Made by a program: the position numbers and the translations under genes. Source: Micromonospora aurantiaca ATCC 27029 (GTDB taxonomy: Bacteria > Actinomycetota > Actinomycetes > Mycobacteriales > Micromonosporaceae). From it: 64,000 nucleotides of DNA. Below, in pieces: positions 1 to 7,568 of the stretch (its first letter is position 1; each line of letters begins with the position of its first letter). Below the pieces are notes generated by a model. The model ran no database searches, was not told where the DNA came from, and saw only the letters and a program-made list of their open reading frames with translations. Location: NCBI RefSeq assembly GCF_000145235.1, contig NC_014391.1, forward strand, positions 4,286,001 to 4,350,000, written 5' to 3'.

Positions 1-1
1 C

Positions 2-661
2 ACGCTGCGGTCGCTGGCGCCGCTGGCCGCCGGCAACCCGCTGTACGCCCGGGAACTGGTCACCGGCCTCGTGGCGGAGGACGGCGTACGGGTGGTCGAC
101 GGGCTCGCCGAGGTCGACGCGCGGGCCGACGACATGCCGCGCTCGCTTCTGGACACCGTGCGGGCCAGCCTCGACCACCTCTCCCCCGGCGCCCGGGAGG
201 CGCTGCGCTACGCCGCCCTGCTCGGCGACGAGTTCGCCGTCACGGAGGTCGCGGCGGTCACCGGGCGGACCCCGTTCGACCTGATGGCCGACCTGGAGGA
301 GGCGGTCGCCGCCGACGTCCTCGTGGACGCGGGCAGCGAGCTGGCGTTCCGGCAACCGGTGCTGCGGCGGGCCCTCGCCGGCAGCATCCCCGCCGCGCTA
401 CGGCCGACGCTGCACCGGCACGCGGCGCAGGCGCTCGCGGACAACGGCGGCCCCGTCGCCCGGGTCGCCGACCACCTGCTCGCCGGGCCGCCCGAGGTGG
501 ACGAGTGGCTGGTGGGCTGGCTGGTCGCGCACGGCGCCGAGCTGTCCCGGCAGGCCCCGGAGGCAGCCCGCGAGCTGGTACGCCGCGCCCTGGCGAGCCA
601 CCGGCTGCCGCCTGCGCAACGGGCGACGCTCGCCGCCCTCCTCGACGGTCTCGACCGGTAG
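2..661 (+). CDS. C-terminal part of a LuxR/MalT-type (STAND) ATPase regulator, 5' end outside the window
   Basis: The reading frame is open from base 2, so the start lies upstream. The visible 219 residues begin with LAPLAAGNPLYARELVTGL, the conserved segment that follows the NTPase core in the AAA/STAND ATPases of large LuxR-family regulators. Next come the winged-helix-like part (LSPGAREALRYAALLGDEF) and a helical stretch. Such proteins usually run on for several hundred residues of TPR-like helices and end in a LuxR helix-turn-helix. This one stops at DGLDR without either, so it is C-terminally short: a degraded regulator, or an ATPase without its own DNA-binding domain. It converges on the next gene across 28 bp. 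Family assignment is fairly secure; the target is unknown. Confidence 0.7.
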   Translation, partial: TLRSLAPLAAGNPLYARELVTGLVAEDGVRVVDGLAEVDARADDMPRSLLDTVRASLDHLSPGAREALRYAALLGDEFAVTEVAAVTGRTPFDLMADLEEAVAADVLVDAGSELAFRQPVLRRALAGSIPAALRPTLHRHAAQALADNGGPVARVADHLLAGPPEVDEWLVGWLVAHGAELSRQAPEAARELVRRALASHRLPPAQRATLAALLDGLDR

Positions 662-689
662 CGCCTCGGCGCTCGGCCGGTACAGCGCC

Positions 690-3170
690 TCAGCGCAGCC
701 CGGGAACGCCCGTGAACCGGCGTGCGGCGGCCGCCGGGACCGGCGTACCCGGGCCGGTGCGGCGCACGAGGTGCTGGCGCAGGGCGGCCAGGGCGAGGGC
801 GTCGAAGCGTACCCGCCCGTCCACGGGCGGCTCCTCCACCGCCAGTTCCCGCAACAGCAGCCGGGCGGGTGCACCGGCCTCGGGCTCCTGCACCTGGAGC
901 ACCGTGAACGCCGTACCGGGGAGGAACAGCACCCGGGCGGGCACGCCGTCGCCGGTCTCGAACGCCGCCGTGCGCCGCGCGGTCGCCGACCAGATCAGCA
1001 CCTCGACCGTGCCCGGCAGGTCGGCGGGCGGCTCGGCGAGGGCGTTGGTGAACCCCCAGTCGGTGAGCACCCGCCGCTGCGCGATCCGGCGCAGGTCCGC
1101 CGTGGTCAGCCCGGCGCCTGCGTACGCGACGCCGCGGTGCACGGGCAGCCGGCGTACGCCCGCTGACACGCACCTGGCGAACGGCACGTGTCCGCCCGGC
1201 TCGGCGGACCGCAGCGCCTGGTCGAGGCCGTCGCCCGCGGCCGAGAGGTAGAGGCGGACGGCTGTCGCGTACTCCACCGCGTCGGCGCCGCCGGCGAGCG
1301 CCGGATGCGCGGCGAGCACGTCCGCCACGTCGGCGGAGACCGCGGCGATCTCGCGGCGGAACGCGCGCCGGAACCAGGCCCGCTCCTCGTCCAGGTCGGG
1401 GCCGGGGCGTACGCCCCGCGCGTCGTCGCCGGGGGTGCGCTGGAAGCGGACGGGCGCCGGCGCGGGGCGGTGCACCGGCAGCGTCATCGTCGGGCTGGTC
1501 GCCCAGCCCGCGCCGCCGTCGAGCACCGGCCCGGCCACGTCCCGCGCCGCCGCATCCGGCGGGTTCGCGTCCGGCCCGATGCCGTCGAGCCCGGCCGCGT
1601 GAGGCCCAGCCGCGTGAGGCCCAGCCACCTCCGACCCGACAACGCTCAGCCCGGCCCCGGGAAGCCCGGCCGCGTCCGGCCCGGCACCGTGAGGCCTGGT
1701 CGCTTCTGCCCCTGGGCCGGGAAGCCCGGTGCCGCCCGGCAGGGGCGTGTCCGGCGGGGCGGCGGGACCGGCGACTGCGGGAACGGTCGCGGCCACCTCG
1801 CCGGTTGACGGGGCGGGCGGGCCGGCCACGGCGACGGGCACCGGCTCCGGGACGGGCGCCGGCACCGACGGCGCGGGGAGCAGTCCGGCGGCGTGACCCG
1901 TCGTGTGCCGGTACGTCCCGGCCTCGATCCCGCGCGCCGAGAGCCCCGGGCGTCCCGGCGCCACGAGCGAGGACGGCTGCACCGCCGCGCGCCTGCGGGT
2001 CGCCGGGTCCAGCCGCGCGGCCAGGTCACCGGCCAGTTCCCGGTGGCGGTCGGCAGCGGCCGGCGCCGGGTCGTCCACGACCAGCCGGACGCGGTTCGGG
2101 TCCATCGGGACCGCGCGGATCCGGTCGGCGTGGCGGGGCGGCTCCGGGGCGCGCAGCCAGAGGCCGGACGGGATCACCTCGACCACCGCGTCGTGGGCGT
2201 ACTGGTAGACGCGCGGACCGACCGGCTCGCCGAGTTCCGGCGGCGCGCGGTGACGCAGGATGCGCGGCGTCACCGCCTTCGCCCCCAGCGTCTCCCGGGG
2301 CCGGTAGGCCAGCTCCTCGGCGAAGACCTGCCAGCCGGGCCGCCCGTCGGCGTCGACAGTGAACATGGCCGGGCCGTCGGGCCGGCCGCTGGGCACGCCG
2401 GTGAAGACGCGCACCGGGCTGCGCAGCAGGTCGGCCAGCGCCTGCCCGAACTGCTCGCCGTCGGGCAGCGCGACCGGGCCGTACTGGACGAAGCGGGCGT
2501 GCTCGCGGCCCTCGGGCGCCAGGCCGCGCCAGAACCGGGCGATGTCGTCCAGGCGCAGCGGCGCCGTGCCGGGGCAGCCCACCAGGACCGGCATGGCGTC
2601 CGGCAGGCACGGCATCGTCGAGGTGAGGTGGCTTCCGTGTACGGCGACTGCGGCCTCGTCGCGGCTCTCCCGGAGCCAGACACCGCCGGGCAGCGGCTCG
2701 GCGGCACAGGTCGAGCTGATCGTCAGGTGGTCGACGGCGGCGCCGTCCCAGGCCGGTACGGGATAGCGCTTCGACTGCCAGACCGGCGTGTGGCCGCGCC
2801 GGTAGCAGACCCAGCCGCCGAGATCGGCGGCGTGCACGAACAGCAGTCCCGCCGCACCCGGGATCATCCGTCCGAACGGGGCGATCACCGGCCGGCCCAG
2901 CCGGTCGGAGAGCCACTGGCCGGCGAGCGCCCCGGTCTCCGGGCGGGCGCCGCAGACGACCAGCCGGATGCCCCGGCGCAGGCGTTGCCGGCGCAGCTCG
3001 GTCGCGACCGTGTCCCAGATGTCGAACGGCAGTTCGTGTTGCAGGTCCAGGATCACGATGTCGTTGTCGGGATCCCGGTCCACCGACAGCGCGACCGTAC
3101 GGGCCTCCGTGCTGATCCGCTCGCTGGCGTGCAGCACCAGGGCGTTGCCGACGGTGTGGCGCGTGATCAC
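690..3170 (-). CDS. T7SS-locus protein with degenerate ADP-ribosyltransferase-like C-terminus (short paralogue)
   Basis: 826 aa from a GTG that follows the LuxR-type gene with a 1-nt gap (stop at 3172-3174), suggesting translational coupling. Residues from HTVGNALVLHASE onward are clearly similar to the start of the 1011-aa protein at 7569-10604, and the two match again over their C-terminal ~200 residues. Between them lies an Ala/Gly/Pro-rich linker with repeated GP-type units (about residues 430-550). The C-terminal block has the order expected of an ADP-ribosyltransferase fold: an Arg strand (LPVHRGVAY), a strand at WGFTNA where STS is usual, and VLFLPGTAFTVL. The Glu pair that normally precedes VLF is missing, so catalysis is doubtful. 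No signal peptide or membrane segment was seen. Function unknown; location and duplication suggest a T7SS accessory role. Confidence 0.75.
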   Translation of the reverse strand: MITRHTVGNALVLHASERISTEARTVALSVDRDPDNDIVILDLQHELPFDIWDTVATELRRQRLRRGIRLVVCGARPETGALAGQWLSDRLGRPVIAPFGRMIPGAAGLLFVHAADLGGWVCYRRGHTPVWQSKRYPVPAWDGAAVDHLTISSTCAAEPLPGGVWLRESRDEAAVAVHGSHLTSTMPCLPDAMPVLVGCPGTAPLRLDDIARFWRGLAPEGREHARFVQYGPVALPDGEQFGQALADLLRSPVRVFTGVPSGRPDGPAMFTVDADGRPGWQVFAEELAYRPRETLGAKAVTPRILRHRAPPELGEPVGPRVYQYAHDAVVEVIPSGLWLRAPEPPRHADRIRAVPMDPNRVRLVVDDPAPAAADRHRELAGDLAARLDPATRRRAAVQPSSLVAPGRPGLSARGIEAGTYRHTTGHAAGLLPAPSVPAPVPEPVPVAVAGPPAPSTGEVAATVPAVAGPAAPPDTPLPGGTGLPGPGAEATRPHGAGPDAAGLPGAGLSVVGSEVAGPHAAGPHAAGLDGIGPDANPPDAAARDVAGPVLDGGAGWATSPTMTLPVHRPAPAPVRFQRTPGDDARGVRPGPDLDEERAWFRRAFRREIAAVSADVADVLAAHPALAGGADAVEYATAVRLYLSAAGDGLDQALRSAEPGGHVPFARCVSAGVRRLPVHRGVAYAGAGLTTADLRRIAQRRVLTDWGFTNALAEPPADLPGTVEVLIWSATARRTAAFETGDGVPARVLFLPGTAFTVLQVQEPEAGAPARLLLRELAVEEPPVDGRVRFDALALAALRQHLVRRTGPGTPVPAAAARRFTGVPGLR

Positions 3171-3171
3171 C

Positions 3172-3795
3172 TCAGATCATGCCGGAGCGCAGGGCGTAGG
3201 CCACCGCGTGCGAGCGGTTGCGCAGCTTCAGCCGGTGGTTGAGGCCGTAGATGACGTTCTTCACAGTGCGTTCGGAGTAGCGCAGCTCGTCGGCGATCTC
3301 GTTGGTGTCGAAGCCCTCGGCCATCAGCCGCAGCACGTCGATCTCGCGCGCGGTCAGGCCGGAGGCGTTGAGCCCGTTGGGGTTGAGCACGTCGCGCTGG
3401 AGCCGTTCGATGTGCTTGAGCAGCTCGCCCACCAGGTTCGGGGGCAGCACGCCGCCGCCGGAGGCGGCCGCCCGGACACTGTGCACGAGGCGTTCGGCGG
3501 TGACCGCCACGCGCGGCAGGACCGCCACCACCCGGCACTCCACAGCGGTCAGCAGCTCCTGCTCGCTGACCTCGGTCGTGATCAGGACGACCGGGGCGCC
3601 GATCTCGGTCGCCGCGAGGCGCAGCATGGCGATCACGTCGGTGGTGAGCCGCTCCGCGGCGACGACGAGCACCTGCGCCCGCGTCCGGTCCGCGCTCTCC
3701 AGCAGCGTGATGTCGGAGCGCGACCGGAGGTGGGCGGTCAGGCCGGTGTGGGTCAGCGGGTCGGGCGCGTGCACAAAGACGGCAACTTGCTCCAC
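3172..3795 (-). CDS. LuxR/NarL-type transcriptional regulator of the T7SS locus
   Basis: About 207 aa. The N-terminal ~125 residues (VAVFVHAPDPLTHTGL...) have the alpha/beta pattern of a response-regulator receiver but lack a clear phospho-acceptor Asp pocket, so it is probably not a classical phosphorelay partner. The C-terminal 65 residues form a LuxR helix-turn-helix: LTAREIDVLRLMAEGFDTNEI, then YSERTVKNVIYGL and HRLKLRNRSHAVAYAL. I prefer the GTG at 3795 because GGAG stands 6 nt before it; GTG 3810, ATG 3807 and ATG 3801 are in frame but have no well-spaced ribosome site. A perfect inverted repeat lies just upstream. It sits at the promoter-distal side of the T7SS operon and likely controls it, which is inference. 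Confidence 0.85.
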   Translation of the reverse strand: MEQVAVFVHAPDPLTHTGLTAHLRSRSDITLLESADRTRAQVLVVAAERLTTDVIAMLRLAATEIGAPVVLITTEVSEQELLTAVECRVVAVLPRVAVTAERLVHSVRAAASGGGVLPPNLVGELLKHIERLQRDVLNPNGLNASGLTAREIDVLRLMAEGFDTNEIADELRYSERTVKNVIYGLNHRLKLRNRSHAVAYALRSGMI

Positions 3796-3808
3796 AGCCA
3801 TCTCCATC

Positions 3809-3830
3809 ACTGTCAGTAGGGGCTGACAGT
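3809..3830. promoter_or_regulatory. Perfect 8-bp inverted repeat upstream of the LuxR-type gene, candidate operator
   Basis: ACTGTCAG and its exact reverse complement CTGACAGT flank a 6-nt spacer. It lies 14 nt above the preferred start of the LuxR-type gene, where an autoregulatory operator could sit. It could also act as an RNA hairpin in the leader. The symmetry is seen; the binding protein is a guess. Confidence 0.4.
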
Positions 3831-3926
3831 CTCATGGAGAGTCCTTCAAGAAATCTCCACACTCTCTTTCCTGATGGCGTCGAGCCATGAAGATCTGCCC
3901 ATAACCTCTGGTCAGACTTTTTTCAG

Positions 3927-4247
3927 TCAGTGAAGATTGATTTCGACGGGGCCCATCTTCTCCGTCGCGAGCTTCCCGGCGTTAGCGGCGGCGGCCTGGA
4001 TCGCCTCCATGATCGCCGTCTGCAACGACGCTGCGTCACGCTGCTCGTACACCCGTGGGTCGACCCGGACGGCCTGGACCTTGCCCAGGCCGCTGGCCAT
4101 GACCACCACAGTGGCGTCCTGGGAGCGGCCGGTGACGATCGCCCGCTCCAGCTCCGACTGCGCGTTGCGCATCTGGTCCTCCAGGCGCTGCGCGTTCTCC
4201 ATGAACTCCTGGAACGAGGGTGGGATCGGCGTGGACTCGGGCTGCAT
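3927..4247 (-). CDS. YbaB/EbfC-family-like small protein
   Basis: 106 aa, ATG preceded by AGAAAGG at 6-nt spacing. An N-terminal amphipathic helix (FMENAQRLEDQMRNAQSELERAI) is followed by a short beta sheet (DATVVVMASGLGKVQAVRVD) and a C-terminal helix with many Ala, the same order as the YbaB nucleoid-associated family. Family members dimerise and often bind DNA, but actinobacterial copies beside WXG100 genes are widespread and their role in T7SS is not known. It follows the beta-helix/AAA gene by 29 bp in the same operon. A second YbaB-like gene lies at the other end of the locus (22949-23359, plus strand), so the two flank the secretion genes. Confidence 0.8.
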   Translation of the reverse strand: MQPESTPIPPSFQEFMENAQRLEDQMRNAQSELERAIVTGRSQDATVVVMASGLGKVQAVRVDPRVYEQRDAASLQTAIMEAIQAAAANAGKLATEKMGPVEINLH

Positions 4248-4276
4248 GCCGGGCCTTTCTGTGTGTGGGCGGGTGG

Positions 4277-7200
4277 TCAGCCGACGGCGGCCAGGCCGCC
4301 GAGCCGCTCGCCGGCCGCCGGGCCGGGCGCGGCCAGGTCGGCGAGCGCGAGGGTACGGGAGCCGGTGCGCCGGGTCAGCGCGAGCGAGAACTGGTGGGCG
4401 GCGTGGACTGTGCGCTCGGGCAGCCGGCCGGCCATCTGCGTCAGCGCGGCCCGGACGTCGTCGGGCACCTCATGGCCCCGCCGCACCAGGTGCCGCAGCA
4501 CGACGGTGGCCAGCTCGTCGGTGCTGAACTCGGGCACCGACCACTGCTGGCCGAACACCTCGTTCACCGCCGGCACCGCGGTCCGCAGGCTCGCCAAGGC
4601 CGCCTCCTCGCCGGTCAGCACCACCACCGGATCGCCGAGCCGGGAACGCATCCGGCTCACGAGCGCCTCGGCGATCTCCGGCGCGACGCCCGAGGAGTCG
4701 TCGACGTAGTCGAGCTGGAGCACGCCCCCGGCCGCGTCGTCGAGGACCGCGTCCACCAGGCTCCCGGCCTGGCCGGGCCACTGCGGCGCCAGCTCCCGGC
4801 TCGTGCTCACCCGCACCAGCTGGCCGACCGGCACCAGGCCCAGCTCCGACAGGCATGCCGCGTACAGCCGGGCGTACTCGCTGCGGCCGCTCCCGGCCCG
4901 GCCGCCGAGCAGCACGTTGCCGGTGCGGCCGGGGCCGCGCCGGCGGTTGCGTCCCTCGCAGAGCTGCAACAGCGTCTGCCCGGCCGCCTCCTTGACGCGC
5001 TGCCCGCCGACCAGGCCGCAGATACGCTTCCAGCTGCGGGCCGCGTTGATCGCGCCGGTCGGGTCGGTCGCCGCGTCGGGCTGCTCGCCCTGCTCGACCG
5101 GCAGGTCCTCCAGCAGCGCCAGCTCGGGTTCGACGTCGGCGGCGGTGAGCCGGTTGAGTTCGCTGTCCTTCGTGGGCGGCGTGGTCGCCAGGCGCGACGC
5201 CTGGTTGTTGATCAGCGCCTCGAACAGCTTGCGGGCCACCCGGCCGTTGCCGAACGTCGCGTTCTTCGGCACCCGGGTGAAGTACGCGGTGAGCGCGTCC
5301 ACCGCGTCGTCGGTCAGCTCGTAGTAGTGCTTGCTGACCAGGTTCGAGGTGATGGTGACCAGTTCCTCGACGGAGTAGTTCGGGAACTCGACGGTGCGGG
5401 TGAAGCGGGACGCCATACCGGGGTTGGAGGCGAGGAACTGCTCCATCAGCTCGGAGTAGCCCGCGACGATCACCACCAGCTCGTCGCGGTGGTCCTCCAT
5501 CATCTTCATCAGCGCGTCGATGGCCTCCTGGCCGAAGTCCGGCCCGGAGCCGCCCGAGCCGCTGGACAGCGTGTACGCCTCGTCGATGAAGAGCACGCCG
5601 CCGAGCGCCTTGGTGACCAGCTCGGTCGTCTTGATCGCCGTGGAGCCGATGTACTGGCCCACCAGGTCGGCCCGCGCCGCCTCGACCATGTGGCCCTTGG
5701 ACAGGATGCCCAGCTCCTTGAGCACCGAGCCGTACAGGCGGGCCACTGTGGTCTTACCGGTGCCGGGCGGCCCGGCGAAGACCAGGTGCCGGCTCATCGG
5801 CGGCATCGGCAGGCCCATCTGGAGCCGGACCTGCGACATCTTGATCAGGTTGATCAGCGCGGTGACCTCCTGCTTCACCCCGCGCAGACCGATCAGCCCG
5901 TTCAACTCGCGAAGCGGCTCGCTCAGCTCGTCCGCGCCGCTCTCCGCCGCCGTACCCTCGTCGCCGGCCACCGGGACCGGCGCGGCGGCCGGCGGGCCGG
6001 CGGGCGCCGGGGTGGCCTGCGGGCGGCCCACGGTCAGCGCCTCGGTCGTCACCGTGGCGCCGGGCCCGCGGCGGACGTCCTCGCCGCCGCTGTCGCGCAC
6101 CACGCACCGGGTCAGCGCCACCGGCTCCACGGTGTCCACGCCGATGCCGGCCCCGCCGCTGCCCAGCACCTCCCCGTCGCTCACCGACCCGCGGGAGCCC
6201 GCCTCGAAGACGATCCCGTCGGCCCGGGCGTCGCGCACCCGGGTCTGCGTGACGGTCGCCGACCCGGTGACCCGCAGGCCGTCGCGGGCCGCGCCGACGA
6301 TCTCGCTGTCGCCGAGCTGGAGCGTCCCCTCGGCCAGCACGCCCGCACCCCGCAGCAGGGACGCGCGCAGCGTCAGGTCGGCGCCGGCGCCCACCCGGAC
6401 GCAGGCCACGCCGGTTCCGGTGAGGCGGGCCTCGTGCACGACGCCCCGCGCGGGGCCGGTCAGCGCGAGCGCTGTCGCCTCGCCCGCGTCCATCACCAGG
6501 TCGGTGCCCTCCAGTGAGGCGCCGTCCTGGACCAGCACCCCGCTGCCCGTGGTGATCTCGGCGCGCAGCCGCTGGAGCACGACAGCCGACTCACCGGTGA
6601 GCACGGCGACGTTGTCGCGCGTGCCCCGCACGGTCAGCCCGAGGAAGCGGGGCGAGCCGCCGGTGACGGCGACCCCGACCGGCGCGTCCTGGACCGTGCA
6701 GTCGGTGAAGGTCGGGCGGCCGCCGCCGAGCACCTGCACGGCGGTGTGCCCGGCACCGCCGAACGTGCAGTTGCGGAACGACGGCGACGCGCCCTCGGCG
6801 ATGTGCGCCGACTGCACCGCGGCGCCGGTGAACGTCGAGTCGCTGATCTGCACGTCGCCTTCGCCGCGTACGAAGACGTCCACGTTGCCGCTGCCGGTGA
6901 CGGCCAGGCCGCGGATGCGCGCCCAGGCGCGCTGCTCGACCACCAGGGCGGGCTTGCCGGCCCCGGTGATCTCGCACTGCTCGATCGTGAGCCGGGCGTC
7001 GCCGCCGGCACACACGCTGTTCGCGCCGGCCGTGCGCAGGCGGCAACGGCGCAGCGTCAGGGCGCTCTGCTCCCCCACCACGACGCTGCTCGTGGCGACG
7101 TCGTGGACGTCGGTGTCCTCGATCGTGCTCGACCCGGCCGACATCACCACCACACCCGCGCCCGCCGAGCTGGTCACGTCGCAGCCACGCAGCGCGACGG

Positions 7201-7564
7201 TGCCCTGCATCCGGGCCAGCAGCGTCACCCAGGAGGCGCCGCTGACCCGGCAGTCGTCGAGCGCCACCTCGCCCGCGTACACGTCTACCGCCGCCAGCGT
7301 CGTGTCGGCGCTGCTGAGCGTGATGCCGCGCAGCTGGGCGCCCTCACCGCGTACGACGAGGACGCTGCCCTCCTCCACCTGCACCTCGACGGTGCCGGGC
7401 CGGGCCGCGCTGATCGTCACCCGGTCACCGACCACGAGCTTCTCGACGTACCGGCCGGGGTGGACGTCGATAGTGGCGCCGGGCTCGGCCCGGGACAGCG
7501 CGGAGCCGATCGTCGGGTACGAGCCCGGCTTCCGGTCGCCCACCACAAGAACCTGCCGACTCAC
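4277..7564 (-). CDS. Right-handed beta-helix protein fused to an EccA-type (CbxX/CfxQ) AAA+ ATPase with a second degenerate AAA domain
   Basis: 1095 aa from GTG 7564, chosen because AAGGGA lies 7 nt before it and the previous stop is 4 bp away; the open frame goes on upstream but overlaps the neighbour. Residues ~1-480 are repeated short beta-rungs (VALRGCDVTSSAGAGVVVMS and similar) typical of a pectate-lyase-type parallel beta-helix. An Ala/Pro linker follows. Residues ~545-800 are an intact CbxX/CfxQ AAA domain: Walker A GPPGTGKTT near 598, Walker B GVLFIDEAYTL near 656, then VIVAGY and SRF. Residues ~860-1080 are a second AAA-like domain with altered motifs (GRAGSGRS near 886, VLQLDYVDD near 951), probably inactive. 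Classic EccA has TPR repeats where this protein has the beta-helix. Likely a cytosolic T7SS chaperone ATPase acting on Esx or PPE-like substrates. Confidence 0.85.
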   Translation of the reverse strand: MSRQVLVVGDRKPGSYPTIGSALSRAEPGATIDVHPGRYVEKLVVGDRVTISAARPGTVEVQVEEGSVLVVRGEGAQLRGITLSSADTTLAAVDVYAGEVALDDCRVSGASWVTLLARMQGTVALRGCDVTSSAGAGVVVMSAGSSTIEDTDVHDVATSSVVVGEQSALTLRRCRLRTAGANSVCAGGDARLTIEQCEITGAGKPALVVEQRAWARIRGLAVTGSGNVDVFVRGEGDVQISDSTFTGAAVQSAHIAEGASPSFRNCTFGGAGHTAVQVLGGGRPTFTDCTVQDAPVGVAVTGGSPRFLGLTVRGTRDNVAVLTGESAVVLQRLRAEITTGSGVLVQDGASLEGTDLVMDAGEATALALTGPARGVVHEARLTGTGVACVRVGAGADLTLRASLLRGAGVLAEGTLQLGDSEIVGAARDGLRVTGSATVTQTRVRDARADGIVFEAGSRGSVSDGEVLGSGGAGIGVDTVEPVALTRCVVRDSGGEDVRRGPGATVTTEALTVGRPQATPAPAGPPAAAPVPVAGDEGTAAESGADELSEPLRELNGLIGLRGVKQEVTALINLIKMSQVRLQMGLPMPPMSRHLVFAGPPGTGKTTVARLYGSVLKELGILSKGHMVEAARADLVGQYIGSTAIKTTELVTKALGGVLFIDEAYTLSSGSGGSGPDFGQEAIDALMKMMEDHRDELVVIVAGYSELMEQFLASNPGMASRFTRTVEFPNYSVEELVTITSNLVSKHYYELTDDAVDALTAYFTRVPKNATFGNGRVARKLFEALINNQASRLATTPPTKDSELNRLTAADVEPELALLEDLPVEQGEQPDAATDPTGAINAARSWKRICGLVGGQRVKEAAGQTLLQLCEGRNRRRGPGRTGNVLLGGRAGSGRSEYARLYAACLSELGLVPVGQLVRVSTSRELAPQWPGQAGSLVDAVLDDAAGGVLQLDYVDDSSGVAPEIAEALVSRMRSRLGDPVVVLTGEEAALASLRTAVPAVNEVFGQQWSVPEFSTDELATVVLRHLVRRGHEVPDDVRAALTQMAGRLPERTVHAAHQFSLALTRRTGSRTLALADLAAPGPAAGERLGGLAAVG

Positions 7565-7568
7565 CGCG

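Noticed and set aside
3902..3926. Rho-independent terminator after the YbaB gene (six-T/A tract)
   Set aside because: The A/T run is there, but only a 4-bp stem can be drawn around it.
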